DNA of 45,516 nt. It comes from Acidobacteriota bacterium (GTDB lineage: Bacteria > Acidobacteriota > Vicinamibacteria > Vicinamibacterales > UBA2999). The notes under the pieces are model-generated. The model had not been told where the DNA came from and made no database searches. It saw only the letters and a program-made list of their open reading frames with translations. The DNA lies in the NCBI GenBank assembly GCA_021730945.1, contig JAKFYH010000015.1, positions 1 to 45,516 of the forward strand. The letters run 5' to 3'. The number at the start of each line of letters is the position of its first letter. Position 1 is the stretch's first letter. The position numbers and the translations under genes were made by a program. This document shows positions 1-8,289 of the stretch, in pieces.

Positions 1-122
1 CTGGTCGGGAGGGCCACTCTGGTCGGGAAGGCGCGCGCCTCTTGTCGGGGGGGCTGCTGGTCGGGAAAACAGGAAATCCCGACCAGTAGTGCCCTCCCGA
101 CCAGTGGTTCCCTCCCGACCGG
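1..122. repeat. Nested inverted-repeat array of a 10-base unit
   Basis: The unit CTGGTCGGGA occurs at 1-10, 19-28 and 57-66, with a variant CTTGTCGGGG at 41-50. Its reverse complement TCCCGACCAG occurs at 77-86 and 95-104, with variant TCCCGACCGG at 113-122. The copies are nearly symmetric about base 71, so 57-66 pairs with 77-86 around a 10-base loop, and 41-50/95-104 and 19-28/113-122 can extend the hairpin. It lies just downstream of the hsp20 stop on the minus strand, so it could act as a terminator or an mRNA-stabilising hairpin. The array may continue beyond the left edge. Confidence 0.8.
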
Positions 123-155
123 GAGCGTCCTCCCGGCAGGTTCGGTCAACGGCCG

Positions 156-539
156 CTAGGCCGCGACCTCCACGTTGATCGTCCGCGGCCGGGTTTCTTC
201 GCGGAACGGCAGCTTCACCGTGAGCACGCCGTTCTTGTACTCGGCGGCGATGCGGCTGGCATCGACGCTCGACGGCAGCGAGAACGACCGGCTGAACGTG
301 CCATACGCACGCTCAACACGGTGGAACTGCTCCTGCTTCACCTCGGTGGCGAACTTGCGTTCGCCCTTCAGCGTGAGCGTGTTGTTCTCGAACACCACCG
401 CGATATCTTCGCGCTTCATGTCCGGCAACTCCGCCTTGAGTACCAGCTCCTGCTGGCCGTTCTCGAAGATGTCGACCGCAGGCACCCAACGGCCGTTGGT
501 CAGGAGGTCAGCGAACGGATCGAATCGAACAATGGACAT
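156..539 (-). CDS. Small heat-shock protein, Hsp20/alpha-crystallin family
   Basis: This is a 127-residue ATP-independent holdase chaperone of the cytoplasm that binds unfolding proteins. The alpha-crystallin domain fills residues from about 15 to 120, with the sHSP signature GVLTVKLP near the C-terminal end and the typical FSRSFSLP segment before it. Two in-frame ATGs follow an AAGGAG ribosome site. I chose the inner one at 539, which gives 9 bases of spacing; the outer one at 545 gives only 3 bases and adds two residues. It lies 54 bases downstream of dnaK on the same strand and is probably co-transcribed with it, so sHSP and Hsp70 would be made together for capture and refolding. Confidence 0.93.
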   Translation of the reverse strand: MSIVRFDPFADLLTNGRWVPAVDIFENGQQELVLKAELPDMKREDIAVVFENNTLTLKGERKFATEVKQEQFHRVERAYGTFSRSFSLPSSVDASRIAAEYKNGVLTVKLPFREETRPRTINVEVAA

Positions 540-598
540 GGTCATGTGCTCCTTAAACGGGGGCAGGACTACTAGTCGTGCCCTTCTGGTAATTCTTG

Positions 599-2329
599 TT
601 ACCGCGTTTCGGCGAACTCTGCGTCAACGACCTCGCCGTCCTTGACGGCGTCGGCCGGGTTCTCCTGTGCCGGCGCCTGCTCGGCCTGCCTGGCCGCCTC
701 GGCTGCCTGGTGCGCCTCGGCCTCGGCCTTGTTGCGGGCCTCGACTTCCTCGCGCTTGCGCGCATCGTCGGCCGCGTGCGCCTCGGCGTCCTTCACCATG
801 CGATTGACTTCGTCCTGGTTGAGGCCGCTGGCACCACTGATGGTGATGGTCTGCTCCTTGCCGGTCGCCTTGTCCTTCGCCGCCACGTTGACAATGCCGT
901 TGGCGTCGATGTCGAACGTGACTTCAACCTGCGGAAGCCCGCGGCGCGCCGGCGGCAATCCGGTCAGGTGGAAACGCCCCAGGGTCCGGTTGTCTCCGGC
1001 CAGCGAACGCTCGCCCTGCACCACGTGCACCTCCACGCTGGTCTGGTTGTCGGCCGCCGTCGAGAAGATTTCGCTCTTCTTCGACGGGATGGTGGTGTTG
1101 CGCGGAATCAGCACGGTCATCACGCCACCGAGCGTCTCGATCCCGAGCGACAGCGGCGTCACGTCGAGCAGCAGCAGGTCCTTGACGTCGCCGGCCAGGA
1201 CACCGCCCTGCACCGCCGCGCCAATGGCGACCACTTCGTCAGGGTTCACGCCCTTGTGAGGTTCCTTGCCGAAGTACTCCTTCACCACCTGCTGCACCCG
1301 CGGCATGCGGGTGGAGCCGCCCACCAGCACAACCTCGTCCACGTCGGCCGGCTTGAGGCCGGCGTCGGCCAGCGCCTGCTTGAGCGGCCCTATCGTCCGC
1401 TGCACTAGGCCTTCGACCAGCGACTCGAGCTTGGCCCGCGACAGCTTCATCGCCATGTGCTTGGGACCCGAGGCGTCGGCGGTAATGAACGGCAGATTGA
1501 TCTCGGTTTCCATCACCGATGACAACTCGATCTTGGCCTTTTCCGCGGCCTCTTTCAGGCGCTGCAGGGCCATGCGGTCCTTGCTCAGGTCGATGCCGTC
1601 CGACTTCTTGAACTCGGCCGCCATCCACTCGACCACGAGCTGGTCGAAGTCGTCGCCACCGAGGTGGGTGTCGCCGTTGGTGGACTTCACCTCCACCACG
1701 CCCTCGCCCACTTCGAGCACGGAGATGTCAAAGGTGCCGCCGCCCAGGTCGAACACGGCAATGGTCTCGTCCTTCTTCTGGTCGAGGCCATACGCCAGCG
1801 CAGCCGCGGTCGGCTCGTTGACGATGCGCAGCACGTTCAGGCCGGCGATTTGACCGGCGTCCTTGGTGGCCTGGCGCTGCGAGTCGTTAAAGTAAGCCGG
1901 TACGGTGATCACGGCATCGGTGACCTTGTCACCGAGATAGTCTTCCGCGGCCTGCTTCAACTTTTGCAGGATCATCGCCGAGATTTCCGGCGGTGAGTAC
2001 TGCTTGCCGCGCACCGTGATGCGGGCGTCGGCGGCCGGTGTCTGCGTCACCGCGTAGGGCACACGCTTGGTCTCAGCCGTCACTTCGCTGAACTTCCGGC
2101 CCATGAATCGCTTGACCGAGAACACGGTGTTCTCGGGGTTGGTCACGGCCTGGCGCTTGGCAACCTGGCCCACGAGCCGCTCGCCGTCCTTGCCAAAGCC
2201 GACCACTGATGGGGTCGTGCGCGCGCCCTCCTGGTTGACGATGACGGTGGGCTGGCCGTTCTCCATGACCGACACCACTGAATTGGTGGTGCCCAGGTCG
2301 ATGCCAATCACTCTGCCTTTGCTTGCCAT
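599..2329 (-). CDS. dnaK: Hsp70 chaperone DnaK with shortened C-terminal lid
   Basis: This is an Hsp70 chaperone of 576 residues. The nucleotide-binding domain is complete: the phosphate-1 motif IDLGTTNS near residue 9, the phosphate-2 motif DLGGGTFD, and the adenosine motif [10 protein letters not shown]. The beta-sandwich substrate domain is present through the [14 protein letters not shown] segment. After helix A and the start of helix B the protein passes directly into an Ala/Glu-rich tail ending in the conserved DVVDAEF-like motif (here EVVDAEF). The roughly 60 residues forming lid helices B to E in E. coli DnaK (638 residues) are therefore absent. The start at 2329 was chosen because the product begins MASKGRVIG and follows a GGGAGG site; the longer reading adds 8 residues. 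No grpE or dnaJ is next to it, so it may be a paralogue rather than the main DnaK. Confidence 0.95.
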   Translation of the reverse strand: MASKGRVIGIDLGTTNSVVSVMENGQPTVIVNQEGARTTPSVVGFGKDGERLVGQVAKRQAVTNPENTVFSVKRFMGRKFSEVTAETKRVPYAVTQTPAADARITVRGKQYSPPEISAMILQKLKQAAEDYLGDKVTDAVITVPAYFNDSQRQATKDAGQIAGLNVLRIVNEPTAAALAYGLDQKKDETIAVFDLGGGTFDISVLEVGEGVVEVKSTNGDTHLGGDDFDQLVVEWMAAEFKKSDGIDLSKDRMALQRLKEAAEKAKIELSSVMETEINLPFITADASGPKHMAMKLSRAKLESLVEGLVQRTIGPLKQALADAGLKPADVDEVVLVGGSTRMPRVQQVVKEYFGKEPHKGVNPDEVVAIGAAVQGGVLAGDVKDLLLLDVTPLSLGIETLGGVMTVLIPRNTTIPSKKSEIFSTAADNQTSVEVHVVQGERSLAGDNRTLGRFHLTGLPPARRGLPQVEVTFDIDANGIVNVAAKDKATGKEQTITISGASGLNQDEVNRMVKDAEAHAADDARKREEVEARNKAEAEAHQAAEAARQAEQAPAQENPADAVKDGEVVDAEFAETR

Positions 2330-2356
2330 TTCTTGAGTCCTCCCTCGGACCAAACC

Positions 2357-2385
2357 AGTATGCCGTTTACATGAGTGTCTGTCAA
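2357..2385 (-). promoter_or_regulatory. Sigma-70-type promoter for dnaK-hsp20
   Basis: On the minus strand TTGACA (2385-2380) is followed by a 17-base spacer and CATACT (2362-2357). This places transcription start about 20 bases before the dnaK ATG. No CIRCE element and no sigma-32-like pair were seen. Confidence 0.6.
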
Positions 2386-2469
2386 TAACTTAATCTTAGT
2401 CTTATACACTCACTTATCTCAGACGCCACGGGACCACGAAAGGTTTCCGGACCGCGCTAGAATCGAGGC

Positions 2470-2949
2470 GTGGCGGCCTTTTCCTCTTCGTCGATGGACC
2501 TCGACCCGGCCGACCTGGCCCCCGACGTCCATCGCCTGTTCGACGATTTGGCGCGCCGCCGGCCCGATCGCCGCCACGTCGTCGCCGGCGAATGCATGCC
2601 GGTCGTCGACGTCTTCGAGACCGACAAGGCGGTGGAAATCGTGCTGGACCTGCCGGGCGTGTCTGCCGACGCCGTGCGCATTCTCGTCAAGGCCGGCATC
2701 GTGTTGATCGTGGGTGAGAAGGAACGCACCGGGCTGCCGCAGGATCCGCCCGCCAGCTTCCACCTGGTGGAGCGCGACTTCGGCCGCTTCGCTCGCGCGG
2801 TTCGCGTCGGCGGCGCCGTGGAAGCCAGCCAGGCGCACGCGAGCCTGGCCCAGGGCGAGCTGCGCATCGTGCTGCCCCGCCGCGAGGACCGCCGCGGCCA
2901 GGGCCTCCTTATCGCCATCGAAACCGCCGCGCCAGCGGCCGCCGAATGA
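2470..2949 (+). CDS. Second small heat-shock protein, Hsp20 family
   Basis: This 159-residue protein has an alpha-crystallin-like domain from about residue 42 to 145, with the segment MPVVDVFETDKAVEIVLDLP typical of Hsp20 proteins. The C-terminal part of the domain is more divergent than in the other Hsp20 of this window. It is divergent from dnaK and starts with GTG at 2470; an ATG at 2494 is an alternative, and neither has a strong ribosome site. Its stop overlaps the ATG of the next gene by four bases, so it leads the plus-strand operon. This links a heat-shock protein to housekeeping genes, and the shared 140-base spacer with dnaK may drive both directions. Confidence 0.85.
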   Translation: MAAFSSSSMDLDPADLAPDVHRLFDDLARRRPDRRHVVAGECMPVVDVFETDKAVEIVLDLPGVSADAVRILVKAGIVLIVGEKERTGLPQDPPASFHLVERDFGRFARAVRVGGAVEASQAHASLAQGELRIVLPRREDRRGQGLLIAIETAAPAAAE

Positions 2950-3779
2950 AGCTCCTGTTCATCGGCGACATCGTCGGCCGGCCGGGCCGTGACCTGCTCC
3001 GCAAGCACTTGAAGGCCCTGACCGCCACCTACGCGGTCGACCTGGTGATCGCCAATGGCGAAAACGCGGCGGGCGGCGCCGGTATCACGCGCGACAACGC
3101 GGTGGAGATCCTCGGCGCCGGCGTCGACGTGATCACGACCGGCAACCATGTCTGGGACAAGCGCGAAGCGCTGGAGTTCATTGCGACCGAACCGCGCCTG
3201 GTCCGCCCTGCCAACTACCCGCCCGGCACGCCGGGACTGGGCTCGCACGTCGCGCTCAGCCGCTCCGGCGTGCGCGTCGGCGTCGTCAATGTGATGGGCC
3301 GCGTCTTCCTGCATGCCATCGACGATCCATTCCGCGCCGCCGATCGGGAAATCGCCCGCGTCAAGGCGGCCGGTGCACAAGTGGTCTTCGTCGACATGCA
3401 TGCCGAGACCACGTCAGAAAAGGTCGCCCTCGGCTGGTATCTCGACGGCCAGGTGGCGGCGGTGGTCGGCACCCACACGCATGTGCAAACCGCCGACGAG
3501 CGCATTCTGCCCGGCGGCACCGCCTGCCTCACGGATGTCGGCATGACCGGTCCCCACGACGGCGTGATCGGCATGGACAAGACCGCCGTGCTCGCGCGCT
3601 TCCTCACCGGCCTGCCGGCGCGCTTCGAGCCAGCCAGTGGCGACTTCCGGCTGCACGGCGTTACCGTCACCACCGATCCGGCTTCCGGCCGCGCCACCGC
3701 GATCGAACGCGTTGCGCTGACCGACACCGAGCTCCAGGCGCTGACCGACGCCGCGTCGGCGGCAGTGGCGGCCCGATGA
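2946..3779 (+). CDS. YmdB-family metallophosphoesterase (TIGR00282)
   Basis: This 277-residue protein belongs to the YmdB/DR1281 family of binuclear-metal phosphoesterases; characterised members hydrolyse 2',3'- or 3',5'-cyclic nucleotides. The family metal and substrate motifs are visible in order: FIGDIVGRPGR at the N-terminus, NGENAAGG, TTGNHVWD, DMHAETTSEK, and GTHTHVQTAD. The length equals the family norm. The ATG overlaps the upstream hsp20 stop, and its own stop overlaps xseA (ATGA), so translation is probably coupled through this run. YmdB genes commonly sit near rny; here the neighbour is xseA. The physiological substrate cannot be told from sequence. Confidence 0.93.
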   Translation: MKLLFIGDIVGRPGRDLLRKHLKALTATYAVDLVIANGENAAGGAGITRDNAVEILGAGVDVITTGNHVWDKREALEFIATEPRLVRPANYPPGTPGLGSHVALSRSGVRVGVVNVMGRVFLHAIDDPFRAADREIARVKAAGAQVVFVDMHAETTSEKVALGWYLDGQVAAVVGTHTHVQTADERILPGGTACLTDVGMTGPHDGVIGMDKTAVLARFLTGLPARFEPASGDFRLHGVTVTTDPASGRATAIERVALTDTELQALTDAASAAVAAR

Positions 3780-5293
3780 GCAAGCTGCCGTTCGACGACG
3801 ACCCGCCGGCACCTGCGGCACCGACGGCACCAGCAGCAACAGCGGTGCCGACGGTGCGTACGGTGCCTCAGGTGTCCGCCTCCGCGGCCAAGGGCCGCTT
3901 CGGCGAGACCTCGCCGAAGGCCGCGCCAGCGGCATCCGCGGGCGAAGGCGGGCCTGTGCGACAAGTGCTCACGGTCAGCGAACTGTCGGCGACCATCCGC
4001 GACGCACTCGAGACCCGGTTCCAGCAAGTCTGGGTGGAAGGTGAAATTTCCAACGCCCGGCTCTGGAATACCGGGCACCTCTACTTCACGCTCAAGGACA
4101 GTGCGTCACAGATCAAGTGCGTGATCTTTCGCGGTTCGTTGCGCTATCTCAAGTTCAAGCCTGAAGACGGCCTGCGCGTGGTGGCGCGTGGCAAGGTCAG
4201 CGTCTATGACGTCAAGGGCGAGTACCAACTCGTCTGCGAACACCTGGAACCGCAGGGCTATGGCCCGCTCCAGGTCGCCTTCGAGCAACTCAAGAAGAAA
4301 CTGGCCGCCGAGGGCTTGTTTGAAACCGCGCGCAAACGGCCGCTGCCGGCCCTGCCGCGCCGCATTGGCCTGGTCACCTCGATCGACGGCGCGGCGTTGC
4401 GCGACATGGTGCGGGTGTTGCGACGGCGCTATCCCAACGCACACCTGGTAATCTCGCCAACACGGGTGCAAGGCGAGGGCGCCGCCGCGGAGGTGGCGCG
4501 GGCCCTGAAGCTCGTGGCGCGTGTCCCCCACGTCGACGTGATCATCGTTGCCCGCGGCGGTGGTTCGCTCGAAGACTTGTGGGCCTTCAACGAGGAAGTG
4601 GTGGCGCGTGCCATCGCCGCCGCGCCGGTGCCGGTGATTTCCGGCGTCGGTCACGAGACCGATGTCACGATTGCCGACTTTGTCGCCGACCTGCGCGCGG
4701 CGACGCCGTCGGCGGCGGCGGAGATGGTGGTCGGCCGCAAGGACCAGTTCTTCGCGCACATCGATCGCATCGGCGAACGGCTGGACGCTGCTATGGGCAA
4801 TCGCCTGCGGCGGATGGAGTCGCGGCTGCACCTGCTCGAAGCGCGCCCCGGCTACTCCGGGTTCCCGGGGCGGCTCGCCTTCCGCGGACGCCACGTGTCG
4901 GAGCTGGCGGCGGCCTTGCGCCAGGGCGCCGGACAGGTGATCGGGCGGCGCGCCCGCAAGCACGAGCTGTTGCGCCGGGCCCTGGACCAGTTCGACCCGC
5001 GGCATCGGCTGGGCGCCATCCGCACCCGGCTGGTCGCGCGCGACGGACGACTGGCGGCCGCGGCCCGGCGACGTGTCACCCAGTCGCAGAGCCGGCTCGG
5101 CAGCCTGGCCGCCCGTCTCGACGGCCTCAGCCCGTTGGCGGTACTTGGTCGCGGCTACGCGGTCACCTGGGACGCCGCGCGGACGCGTATCATTCGCGAT
5201 GCGGCCACGTTGCGAGCCGGGGACGCAGTCAGCGTGACGCTGCAACGCGGCGGATTCGCCGCCACCGTGACACAGGTCACCAACGACGAGTGA
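3776..5293 (+). CDS. xseA: Exodeoxyribonuclease VII large subunit
   Basis: This is the catalytic large subunit of ExoVII, a metal-independent single-strand exonuclease acting with XseB in mismatch and damage repair. The N-terminal OB fold starts near residue 63 (TVSELSATIRD) and contains WVEGEISN and GHLYFTLKD. The catalytic domain follows with LVTSIDGAALRDM, IIVARGGGSLEDLWAFN and PVISGVGHETDVTIADFVAD, then the long coiled coil and the C-terminal LGRGYAVT segment. At 505 residues it is longer than usual because of about 60 Pro/Ala-rich residues before the OB fold. The ATGA overlap with the upstream gene supports the upstream start, so the extension is probably real. xseB follows after 35 bases. 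Confidence 0.95.
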   Translation: MSKLPFDDDPPAPAAPTAPAATAVPTVRTVPQVSASAAKGRFGETSPKAAPAASAGEGGPVRQVLTVSELSATIRDALETRFQQVWVEGEISNARLWNTGHLYFTLKDSASQIKCVIFRGSLRYLKFKPEDGLRVVARGKVSVYDVKGEYQLVCEHLEPQGYGPLQVAFEQLKKKLAAEGLFETARKRPLPALPRRIGLVTSIDGAALRDMVRVLRRRYPNAHLVISPTRVQGEGAAAEVARALKLVARVPHVDVIIVARGGGSLEDLWAFNEEVVARAIAAAPVPVISGVGHETDVTIADFVADLRAATPSAAAEMVVGRKDQFFAHIDRIGERLDAAMGNRLRRMESRLHLLEARPGYSGFPGRLAFRGRHVSELAAALRQGAGQVIGRRARKHELLRRALDQFDPRHRLGAIRTRLVARDGRLAAAARRRVTQSQSRLGSLAARLDGLSPLAVLGRGYAVTWDAARTRIIRDAATLRAGDAVSVTLQRGGFAATVTQVTNDE

Positions 5294-5328
5294 ATTAGCA
5301 CTCCTGACCTCCTGTAACCAGGACATCA

Positions 5329-5577
5329 ATGGATCCAACGATCAAAGACTTCGAAGCCGCCATCGCGGAACTGGAAACCATCGTCAAGAAGCTCGAAGAG
5401 GGCGATCTGGCGCTCGAGAAGTCGCTCGAGCTCTACGAGCGTGGCGTGCAGCTGTCGCGCTTCTGTCATTCGCGCCTGGAAGAAGCCGAGAAGCGAATCG
5501 AGATCGTCAACGAGCGGGGCGAACTCAAGCCGGCGCCGGCGTCGCTGCGCCTGCCCGATGGCGACGACGAGCCGTGA
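5329..5577 (+). CDS. xseB: Exodeoxyribonuclease VII small subunit
   Basis: This 82-residue protein is the small ExoVII subunit that binds along the XseA coiled coil. The family signature is clear: FEAAIAELETIVKKLEEGDL followed by ALEKSLELYERGV. The C-terminal 20 residues are variable. It starts at ATG 5329 after an AGGA sequence. Its TGA overlaps the GTG of ispA, the xseA-xseB-ispA order being common in bacteria. Confidence 0.95.
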   Translation: MDPTIKDFEAAIAELETIVKKLEEGDLALEKSLELYERGVQLSRFCHSRLEEAEKRIEIVNERGELKPAPASLRLPDGDDEP

Positions 5578-6515
5578 CGTTCGCGCAGTATCTGGACGCA
5601 CGGCGGGCCGAGATCGAGGCGGCGCTGACGCGGCATCTCCCGGCGGCACCCGCGGTACCGGCCGTGGTTGCCGAGGCCATGCGCTACAGCCTGATGGCCG
5701 GCGGCAAGCGGTTGCGGCCGGTGCTGGTCCTCGCCGGCGCTGAAGGCGTCGCGCAAGCCGTGGGCAGTTCCGAGGCCGCCGCACGCGACGCCGCCATGCC
5801 CGCCGCGTGCGCGCTCGAGATGATCCACACCTATTCGCTCATCCACGACGACCTGCCGGCGATGGACGACGATGAGCTGCGGCGCGGACGACCGACATCA
5901 CACATGGTCTACGGCGAGGGCCAGGCGATTCTGGCCGGCGACGGCTTGCAGGCCGAAGCGTTCGGCCTGCTGGCGCGCGAGCCGCAGGGCTATCACCCGA
6001 CGCTGATGACCAGGAAGCTGCGCGTGATCGCTCTCATCGCTAACGCCGCCGGCCCGGCCGGCATGGTGGGCGGACAGGCCATCGATCTCGCCGCGGCGGG
6101 TTCACAAGGAAAGGCATCATCGGCGACCCCCCTGGATCCCGCCGGCCTGCAGGCCATGCACATGCGCAAGACCGGCGCGCTGATTCGCGCTTCGGTCGTG
6201 GCCGGCGCGCTCATGGCGGGCGGCGACGAACACCTGATCGCCGCGGTCGATCAGTACGGACAGGAGATCGGACTCGCCTTCCAGATTGTCGACGACATTC
6301 TCGACGTCGAAGGCGCGGCCGGCACGCTGGGCAAGACCGCCGGCAAGGACGAAGCCGCCGGCAAGCCCACCTACCCGGCATTCTTCGGCCTCGAGCAGGC
6401 GCGCACACTCGCAGCCGGCTGCCACACCCGTGCCCGCGAGGCGCTCGATCGCGCCGGATTGCTCGATTCGCGGCTGGACGACATCGCGACGTGGATCATC
6501 CAGCGCCGAAGCTAG
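5574..6515 (+). CDS. ispA: Polyprenyl (farnesyl/geranylgeranyl) diphosphate synthase
   Basis: This is a 313-residue trans-prenyltransferase that condenses IPP with allylic diphosphates. The first aspartate-rich motif is DDLPAMDDDELRRG near residue 90 and the second is DDILD near residue 240. MAGGKRLRPVL near residue 40 binds IPP, and MVGGQAIDL and KTGALIRAS are also family motifs. A short extra loop lies between AIDLAAAG and the KTG motif. The chain length of the product cannot be settled from sequence, though the residues before the first motif (AYSLIHDD-like, here TYSLIHDD) suit a short-chain enzyme. It begins with GTG overlapping the xseB stop, so it is probably coupled to xseB. Confidence 0.92.
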   Translation: MTFAQYLDARRAEIEAALTRHLPAAPAVPAVVAEAMRYSLMAGGKRLRPVLVLAGAEGVAQAVGSSEAAARDAAMPAACALEMIHTYSLIHDDLPAMDDDELRRGRPTSHMVYGEGQAILAGDGLQAEAFGLLAREPQGYHPTLMTRKLRVIALIANAAGPAGMVGGQAIDLAAAGSQGKASSATPLDPAGLQAMHMRKTGALIRASVVAGALMAGGDEHLIAAVDQYGQEIGLAFQIVDDILDVEGAAGTLGKTAGKDEAAGKPTYPAFFGLEQARTLAAGCHTRAREALDRAGLLDSRLDDIATWIIQRRS

Positions 6516-6595
6516 AGGTCGTCCCTGGCCGCGCGGGCCTCCACGCGCCGAAACTCCGCGCCCGTCAACTGCAGCAAGGCGTCTGGGCGGTGCGG

Positions 6596-6601
6596 TACAA
6601 T
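6596..6601 (+). promoter_or_regulatory. Candidate -10 box upstream of tlyA
   Basis: TACAAT lies 17 bases before the tlyA ATG in a 103-base gap. No convincing -35 was found, so this is weak support for a separate tlyA-nadK promoter. Confidence 0.3.
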
Positions 6602-6618
6602 TCACCCGCGTCCCGGCT

Positions 6619-7371
6619 ATGAGTACCCCCGCCAAAGTCCGCCTCGATGCCCTGCTGGTCCAACGGGGGCTAGTGGAATCGCGCGAGAAGGCCCGCGCGT
6701 TGATCATGGCAGGGCAGGTCGATGTCGATGGCCACGGCGCGGCCAAGGCCGGCACCATGGTCGCCGTCGACGCGGACGTGCGCGTCATTGGCCCCGACCA
6801 TCCGTGGGTCAGCCGCGGCGGCATCAAGCTGGCCCACGCGCTCGACACGTTTGGCATCGACGCCGCCGGCCAGGTGGCGTTCGACATCGGTGCCTCGACC
6901 GGCGGTTTCACCGACGTCTGGCTGACGCACGGCGCGGTCCGCGTGATTGCCCTCGATGTCGGCCATAGCCAACTGCACTGGAAGATTCGCAGCGATCCTC
7001 GCGTCGCAGTGATCGAGCATGTCAACGCGCGCCACCTCAAGTCCGGAGATCTGCCGGATGTGGGCGCGCCGATTACCCGCGTCAGCATCGATGTGTCGTT
7101 CATTTCGCTGCGCCACATCTTCCCCGTGCTGCCGGGGTTGGTCGCGCCAGGCGCCGAAATCGTCGCGCTGGTGAAGCCGCAGTTCGAGGCCGGGCGGAAG
7201 GATGTGGGACGTGGCGGATTGGTGAAGGATCCAGCCGTGCACGACCGTGTCGTGGCCGAGGTGACCGCCGCCGCCGCTGAAGTAGGATTGACCCGCGCGG
7301 GGCTGATCGAGTCGCCGATCACCGGCGCCCATGGCAACCAGGAATTCCTGATGCACCTCCGATGCGCATAG
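6619..7371 (+). CDS. tlyA: TlyA-family rRNA 2'-O-methyltransferase / hemolysin-like protein
   Basis: This 250-residue protein has an N-terminal S4 RNA-binding domain (RLDALLVQRGLVESREKAR, residues 6-65) and a C-terminal FtsJ-type methyltransferase domain. The SAM-binding motif is DIGASTGGFTDVWL. TlyA of mycobacteria methylates 16S and 23S rRNA; other members are only called hemolysin-like. The product begins MSTPAKVRLDAL at an ATG in a frame that stays open further upstream; the S4 domain start fixes it. It overlaps the start of nadK by 10 bases, a frequent pairing in bacteria. Confidence 0.93.
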   Translation: MSTPAKVRLDALLVQRGLVESREKARALIMAGQVDVDGHGAAKAGTMVAVDADVRVIGPDHPWVSRGGIKLAHALDTFGIDAAGQVAFDIGASTGGFTDVWLTHGAVRVIALDVGHSQLHWKIRSDPRVAVIEHVNARHLKSGDLPDVGAPITRVSIDVSFISLRHIFPVLPGLVAPGAEIVALVKPQFEAGRKDVGRGGLVKDPAVHDRVVAEVTAAAAEVGLTRAGLIESPITGAHGNQEFLMHLRCA

Positions 7372-8225
7372 GTATCGCCGTCAAGCCGGGCCTGGTCGAG
7401 GCTCGCGACACGCTCGTGGGCGTCGAGCGATGGCTGCGTGACCATGCCGTCGAGGCGGTGTGGACCGAGGAGGCAGCCGACTTGCTGCCGCCTGGCCCGC
7501 GCACGGTGGTCACCCGCGCCACCTTGCCCGGTGACCTGGGCGTGTTGCTCGTGCTCGGCGGCGACGGGACGCTGCTCGCGCTGGCGAAAGCCATCGCCGA
7601 AGCCGGTTCGAACGTGCCATTGTTGGCCGTCAATTTCGGCTCGCTCGGCTTTCTCACCGAGATCACGCGGCCCGAGATCTTCGCCTCACTGGAGGCGGTC
7701 ATTGAAGGCCGCGCCACTCACGACGAGCGCATGATGCTGCGCGCGGTGGCCACCCGGCGTGAGGCGGTAACCACGCACCTGGCGCTGAACGACATCGTCT
7801 TCACGCGCACGGCGCTCTCCCGCATGATTGACCTCGATGTCTCGGTCGGCGATCAGTTCGTGACGTCGGTCAAGGCCGACGGCTTGATCGTGGCCAGTCC
7901 GACCGGTTCGACGGCCTACAACCTGGCGGCCGGCGGCCCGATCGTGCATCCGGCGATGGACGCGCTGGTACTCACGCCGATTGCCTCGCACACGCTCACC
8001 AACCGGCCGATCGTCATCCCGGCGGAGCGCGAGGTGCGCGTGAAATCCACCGGCACCAACGCCGGCAATGTCTATGTGACGTTCGATGGCCAGACCGGAT
8101 TCGAAATGCAGGAAGGCGACGAGGTCGCCATCTCGCGCGCACCACGGCCTCTGCGCCTGGTCCGCGCGTCGGCGCGCAGCTACTTCGAGGTGTTACGACA
8201 GAAGTTGAAGTGGAACGAGAGATAG
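7362..8225 (+). CDS. nadK: NAD kinase
   Basis: This 287-residue cytoplasmic kinase makes NADP from NAD and ATP. The GGDGT motif (VLGGDGTLLALAK), the NFGSLGFLTEI segment, the SPTGSTAYNLAAGGPIVHP nucleotide site and the C-terminal VTFDGQTGFEM stretch are all present. Length and motif order match the family. The ATG lies inside the last codons of tlyA. The gene ends 65 bases before the convergent mltG. Confidence 0.96.
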   Translation: MRIGIAVKPGLVEARDTLVGVERWLRDHAVEAVWTEEAADLLPPGPRTVVTRATLPGDLGVLLVLGGDGTLLALAKAIAEAGSNVPLLAVNFGSLGFLTEITRPEIFASLEAVIEGRATHDERMMLRAVATRREAVTTHLALNDIVFTRTALSRMIDLDVSVGDQFVTSVKADGLIVASPTGSTAYNLAAGGPIVHPAMDALVLTPIASHTLTNRPIVIPAEREVRVKSTGTNAGNVYVTFDGQTGFEMQEGDEVAISRAPRPLRLVRASARSYFEVLRQKLKWNER

Positions 8226-8229
8226 ATAG

Positions 8230-8280
8230 GAGATTAGGAGTTCAGGCGTTAAAGAAGAATTGGTCTTCTCCTGCTCTCCT
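8230..8280. terminator. Candidate bidirectional terminator between nadK and mltG
   Basis: Between the two convergent stops, GGAGATTAGGAG (8230-8241) pairs with CTCCTGCTCTCC (8269-8280), with an inner pair AGAAGA/TCTTCT (8254-8259/8265-8270). There is no long T run. Confidence 0.45.
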
Positions 8281-8289
8281 CCCCTCCTG

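Noticed and set aside
1-122. CRISPR array
   Set aside because: The 10-base units are too short, vary in orientation and have spacers of irregular length; no cas genes are present.
2332-2346. HspR (HAIR) operator upstream of dnaK
   Set aside because: Only one half-site (CTTGAGT) is present; the inverted partner ACTCAAG is missing at the right spacing.
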